Of a stretch of DNA of 33,808 nt, positions 29,913-33,808 are shown one piece after another; the stretch's first letter is position 1, and each line of letters starts with the position of its first letter. The stretch is taken from contig JAIEOM010000076.1 of NCBI GenBank assembly GCA_019750455.1, forward strand, positions 1 through 33,808, read 5' to 3'. The notes under the pieces were generated by a model. The model searched no databases. It saw nothing but the letters and a program-made list of their open reading frames with translations, and was not told the origin of the DNA. The position numbers and the translations under genes were made by a program. The stretch is from Sphingomonadales bacterium (GTDB lineage: Bacteria > Pseudomonadota > Alphaproteobacteria > Sphingomonadales > Sphingomonadaceae).

Positions 29913-31151
29913 ATGGTCCAGCAGTCACTTCGCCAGAAGCTCGAAATCCTTGCCGACGCGGCAAAATATGATGCCTCCTGCGCGTCCTCCGGCACGGCGA
30001 AGAAGAATTCGCTGGGCGGAAAAGGCGTGGGCTCGACCGAGGGGATGGGCATCTGCCACGCCTATGCGCCGGACGGGCGGTGCATCTCGCTTCTCAAGAT
30101 CCTGCTGACCAACCACTGCATCTTCGATTGCCATTACTGCATCAACCGCAAGAGCTCGAATGTGGCGCGGGCGCGGTTCACCCCGCAGGAGGTGGTGGAC
30201 CTGACGCTGAACTTCTACCGCCGCAACTATATCGAAGGGCTGTTCCTTTCTTCAGGCATCGTCAAGAACGCCAACCACACGATGGAACAGCTGGTCGAAG
30301 TCGCCCGCATCCTGCGGGAGGAGCATGATTTTCGCGGCTACATCCACCTCAAGACCATCCCCGAGGCCGATGCCGAGATCATTCACGCTGCGGGCCTTTA
30401 TGCCGACCGCGTCTCGATCAATGTCGAACTGCCCACGGACACGGGCCTCACACGCCTCGCACCCGACAAGAACGCGCGGCAGATCGAGGGTGCGATGGGC
30501 CGCACCAAGGCGCGGATCGTGCAGGCCAAGGACGAAAGGAAACGCTTCCGCCACGCGCCCCGCTTTGCGCCGGCGGGCCAATCGACCCAGATGATCGTCG
30601 GCGCGGACGATGCCTCGGATAGCGCGATCATCGGCAAGGCGAGCCGTCTTTATGGCGATTTTGGCCTCAGGCGCGTTTATTACAGCGCCTTCTCGCCCAT
30701 CCCCGATGCCTCGGCAGTACTGCCGCTGAAGCGTCCCCCGCTGCTGCGGGAGCATCGCCTGTACCAGTCGGACTGGCTGATGCGCTTCTACGGTTTCGCC
30801 CCGCAGGAGGTGGCGGACGCGGCGGAGGCGGATGGCAATCTGCCGCTCGATATCGACCCCAAGCTGGCCTGGGCGCTGAAGTTCCGGGAGAGCTTCCCGG
30901 TCGATGTGAACCGCGCGCCCAAGGAGCTGCTGTTGCGGGTGCCGGGGTTGGGCACCAAGGCGGTCGCCCGCATCCTCGCTTCGCGCCGGCACCGGAACTT
31001 GCGCCTTGATGATGTGGCGCGGCTGACGGCCTCGGTGACCAAGGTGCGCCCCTTCATCTGCACCATCGACTGGCGACCGACGCTGCTCACCGACCGGGCG
31101 GATCTGCGGGGGCTGCTGACGCCGAGATCCGAGCAGCTGGAGCTGTTCTGA
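29913..31151 (+). CDS. putative DNA modification/repair radical SAM protein
   Basis: CIFDCHYC matches radical SAM CxxxCxxC; C-terminal helix-hairpin-helix APKELLLRVPGLGTKAVARIL. Confidence 0.9.
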   Translation: MVQQSLRQKLEILADAAKYDASCASSGTAKKNSLGGKGVGSTEGMGICHAYAPDGRCISLLKILLTNHCIFDCHYCINRKSSNVARARFTPQEVVDLTLNFYRRNYIEGLFLSSGIVKNANHTMEQLVEVARILREEHDFRGYIHLKTIPEADAEIIHAAGLYADRVSINVELPTDTGLTRLAPDKNARQIEGAMGRTKARIVQAKDERKRFRHAPRFAPAGQSTQMIVGADDASDSAIIGKASRLYGDFGLRRVYYSAFSPIPDASAVLPLKRPPLLREHRLYQSDWLMRFYGFAPQEVADAAEADGNLPLDIDPKLAWALKFRESFPVDVNRAPKELLLRVPGLGTKAVARILASRRHRNLRLDDVARLTASVTKVRPFICTIDWRPTLLTDRADLRGLLTPRSEQLELF

Positions 31152-32599
31152 TGACCGCCATGCAGCATGTCTCCCTCGGCTCCCACTACGCCGTGCACCT
31201 GCCTGCGCCCGACGACTTCATCTTCTGGCGTGAGCGGGCGCGGGGGCTGGTGCAGTGCGATGTGCCGCCCGACCGGGTCAGCTGGATCGAGCCGGGCGGG
31301 ACGGGCGATCTGTTCGCCTCGGAAGGTCCTTCACGCGGCGAGAAGCGCTTGCCGGTGCCCCCCGCAGACCCGCGCCCAGTGCGCGCCAGCCAGCGGTTCC
31401 TCACCATCGCCCGCAGCGCCGCGCTCCACTCCGATCCCGCACGCTTCGGGCTGCTTTACCGCGTGCTGTGGCGATTGCAGCGCAATCCGCGGCTGATGGA
31501 GGACAAGGCCGACCCCGAGGTGCGCCGGATCGAGGAGCTCGCCAAATCGGTCCGCCGCGATGCGCACAAGATGCATGCCTTCGTGCGCTTCCGCGAGGTA
31601 GCCGAGGAAGACGGCACGCCCCACTTCGTCGCCTGGTTCGAGCCCGATCACCACATCGTGCGCGCCGAAGCGGCGTTCTTCATGCGCCGCTTCGCCAATA
31701 TGCGCTGGTCGATCCTCACCCCGCGCGGGAGCATCCACTGGGACGGCGAGGTGATGCGCGAAGGCCCGCCCGCGCGGCGCGAGGATGCCCCCGGCGGCGA
31801 TCCCGTCGAGGACCTGTGGCGCTCCTACTACGCCTCGATCTTCAACCCCGCGCGATTGAAGGTCGGCGCGATGCTCTCGGAGATGCCGAAGAAATACTGG
31901 AAGAACCTGCCCGAGGCCGAGCTGATCCCGCAGCTGATTGCAGGCGCGCAGGCGCGCGAGGCGGCGATGGTCAAGGCAGGGGAGCGCGAAGAGCGGAGGC
32001 GGCCTGCCTCGCTCGCCGAAGTCGCGCAAGGCGCAGCCGCCTGTCGGGATTGTCCGATCGCCGATTGCGGCACCCGCGCGGTGGCGGGAGAGGGGGCACT
32101 GGACGCGGCCCTGATGATCGTCGGCGAACAGCCCGGCGATCAGGAAGACCTTGCCGGACGGCCTTTCGTCGGTCCGGCGGGGCAGTTGCTGGACGATCAT
32201 CTGACGCATGCCGGGATCGACCGCAACGCCGCCTACGTCACCAACGCGGTCAAGCACTTCAAGTTCGCCTGGAAAGGCAAGCACCGGCTCCACCAGTCGC
32301 CGGCCGCAAAGGAGATCGATACCTGCCGCTGGTGGCTTGAGGCCGAGCGGGCGCTGGTGCAACCCCGCCTAGTGCTGGCGCTGGGGGCGAGTGCCGCGCG
32401 GGGCCTGCTGGGCCGCACCGTCAGCGTCGGGCGCGAGCGGGGACGGGCGATCATGCTCGATGACGGGGCGGAGCTATGGGTGACTGTCCACCCATCCTAC
32501 CTCCTGCGCCTAGAGGGCGCGGCGCGCGAGGAGCAGGCGCGTCTGTTCGCGGCGGACCTCGCGGCAGTGAAGGAGCGACTTGCGGAGCTGGCGGGGTGA
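31151..32599 (+). CDS. udgX: DUF4130-UdgX fusion: uracil-DNA-binding/glycosylase-family protein
   Basis: N-terminal DUF4130-type region; C-terminal family 4-like UDG motifs GEQPGDQEDLAGRPFVGPAG, TNAVKHFKF, KHRLHQ, HPSYLLRL; ATG overlaps the upstream stop. Confidence 0.88.
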   Translation: MTAMQHVSLGSHYAVHLPAPDDFIFWRERARGLVQCDVPPDRVSWIEPGGTGDLFASEGPSRGEKRLPVPPADPRPVRASQRFLTIARSAALHSDPARFGLLYRVLWRLQRNPRLMEDKADPEVRRIEELAKSVRRDAHKMHAFVRFREVAEEDGTPHFVAWFEPDHHIVRAEAAFFMRRFANMRWSILTPRGSIHWDGEVMREGPPARREDAPGGDPVEDLWRSYYASIFNPARLKVGAMLSEMPKKYWKNLPEAELIPQLIAGAQAREAAMVKAGEREERRRPASLAEVAQGAAACRDCPIADCGTRAVAGEGALDAALMIVGEQPGDQEDLAGRPFVGPAGQLLDDHLTHAGIDRNAAYVTNAVKHFKFAWKGKHRLHQSPAAKEIDTCRWWLEAERALVQPRLVLALGASAARGLLGRTVSVGRERGRAIMLDDGAELWVTVHPSYLLRLEGAAREEQARLFAADLAAVKERLAELAG

Positions 32600-32600
32600 A

Positions 32601-33808
32601 ATGCCCGACGCTCCGCTCACCCCCGACAAGCGCACGCTCGATATCGACCCTACCGATATCGCGCCGCCCGAACGCGCGCCGTTCGTCGAACTGGGCCTTG
32701 TCAGCTGCTTCAGCTTCCTGCGCGGGGCATCCGATGCCGTCGATCTCGTGCTCGCTGCCCATGTGCAGGGTTACGACGCGTTAGGAATCGCCGATGTGAA
32801 CTCGATGGCCGGCGTGGTGCGCATCCATACCGAGGCCAGAACGCTGAAGCTGCGCCCGGTGATCGGCTGCCGGATCGAGACGGTCGAGGGCCTCGCCTTC
32901 CTCGCCTATCCCGAGGACCGCGCCGCCTATGGCCGGCTGTGCCGCCTCATCAGTGCCGGGCGGATGCAGACGCTTTCCGGCGAATGGCAGGACAAGGGGG
33001 TGTGCGAGATCGATCTGGCGATGCTGGCCGCCCATGCCGAGGGTGTGCAACTGATCCTGCTGCCGCCGGATGATCTGGAGGCGCGGTTCACGCTTCGGGT
33101 GCCGAGCAACGTGATCCCGTTCCGTCGTCCCGGACTTGATCCGGGACCGCTTGCCGACGGCGATCCCGGCTTGCGCCGGGATGACGAGAGGGACTTGCCG
33201 TTCCCAGACCTCCTCCTCCATCTCGTCCGCCAGCTTCCCACCCTCAGGCACATCGCCGCCAGCTATCTCTACCGCGGCGACGACATCGCGCGGATCGAGC
33301 GGCTCGACCAACTTGCCCGCGACCACGGCCTGAGCCTGCTCGCCACCAACGACGTGCATTACCACGCCCCCGAACGCCGCGCGCTTCAGGACGTGATGAC
33401 CGCGATCCGGCACAAGACCACGGTCGCGGCGGCCGGGCATCTGCTCTATCCCAATGCCGAGCGGCACCTCAAATCCCCGGCGCAGATCCAGCGCCTGTTC
33501 GCCCGCTGGCCCCATGCCATCGCCGCTGCCCGCGAGGTGGCGGACCGGTGCCGCTTCAGCCTCGACGAGCTGCGCTACGAATATCCCGAGGAAATCTATC
33601 CCGACGGCCAGAGCCCGCAGGCCTTCCTCGAAAGCGAGGTCTGGAAGGGGGCAGGGCGGCGCTATCCCTCGGGTGTGCCCGATAGCGTGCGCCATACGCT
33701 GGAGCGCGAGCTCGCGTTGATCACCAGGCTCGATCTCGCGCGCTATTTCCTCACCATCAAGGACATCGTCGATTTCGCGCGGGGGTGCGATCCGCCGATA
33801 TTGTGCCA
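32601..33808 (+). CDS. dnaE2: error-prone DNA polymerase DnaE2/ImuC, 3' end outside the window
   Basis: Not in the supplied ORF track because no stop lies in the window; MPDAPLTPDKRTLDIDP...FVELGLVSCFSFLRGASDAVDLVLAAHVQGYDALGIADVNSMAGVVR; LATNDVHYHAPERRALQDVMTAIR. Confidence 0.93.
   Translation, partial: MPDAPLTPDKRTLDIDPTDIAPPERAPFVELGLVSCFSFLRGASDAVDLVLAAHVQGYDALGIADVNSMAGVVRIHTEARTLKLRPVIGCRIETVEGLAFLAYPEDRAAYGRLCRLISAGRMQTLSGEWQDKGVCEIDLAMLAAHAEGVQLILLPPDDLEARFTLRVPSNVIPFRRPGLDPGPLADGDPGLRRDDERDLPFPDLLLHLVRQLPTLRHIAASYLYRGDDIARIERLDQLARDHGLSLLATNDVHYHAPERRALQDVMTAIRHKTTVAAAGHLLYPNAERHLKSPAQIQRLFARWPHAIAAAREVADRCRFSLDELRYEYPEEIYPDGQSPQAFLESEVWKGAGRRYPSGVPDSVRHTLERELALITRLDLARYFLTIKDIVDFARGCDPPILC
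33126..33188. repeat. REP-like double palindrome inside the dnaE2 open frame
   Basis: Hairpins gtcccgga-cttga-tccgggac (33128-33148) and atcccgg-cttgcg-ccgggat (33164-33183), in mutually inverted arrangement. Confidence 0.85.

Noticed and set aside
29890-30108. 72-aa ORF MKGVSRFPWSSSHF... starting at the LexA promoter
   Set aside because: Mostly overlaps the radical SAM gene in another frame; only the first 23 nt are unique
32781-33695. 304-aa minus-strand ORF containing VIPAQAGIAVGKRSRIKSGTT
   Set aside because: Antisense to dnaE2; the recognisable peptide is just the translated REP-like element

Overview
The window (33.8 kb, GC-rich) looks like ordinary chromosome of an alphaproteobacterium, probably Sphingomonadales/Erythrobacteraceae; that placement is inferred from protein style and gene order. 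From left to right it carries: a central carbon block (tkt partial, gap, pgk, class I fda) with small accessory genes; a ThiE-like protein, a HAD dehalogenase, efp and an inositol-monophosphatase-like gene; an intergenic region with an 11-bp tandem repeat, a near-perfect parS (ParB-binding) palindrome and tRNA-Leu(CAA); an SLC13-type permease and an M20 amidohydrolase; isocitrate lyase divergent from an XRE/DUF2083-type regulator; a PEP-CTERM/exosortase-type regulatory block (glycosyltransferase, PrsK-like kinase, PrsR-like sigma-54 regulator, TPR lipoprotein); a bile-acid-symporter-like gene, panB and an amino acid permease; and a DNA-damage mutagenesis/repair island (imuA-imuB, a PilZ protein, a radical SAM-HhH protein, a DUF4130-UdgX fusion, and dnaE2 truncated by the window end). 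The strongest hunt results are: (1) two paralogous LexA-controlled promoters (GAAC-N7-GAAC with embedded -10 and -35 at 17-bp spacing) driving the two halves of the mutagenesis island; (2) a radical SAM + UdgX + DnaE2 unit that may be an uncharacterised lesion-processing system; (3) a parS-like site next to an 11-bp phased repeat; (4) a REP-like palindromic element inside the open frame of dnaE2; (5) a 70-bp inverted repeat just upstream of pgk; (6) a candidate PEP-CTERM box; (7) an 18-aa leader ORF coupled by TAATG to the permease. No CRISPR array, transposase, integrase or rRNA was seen.
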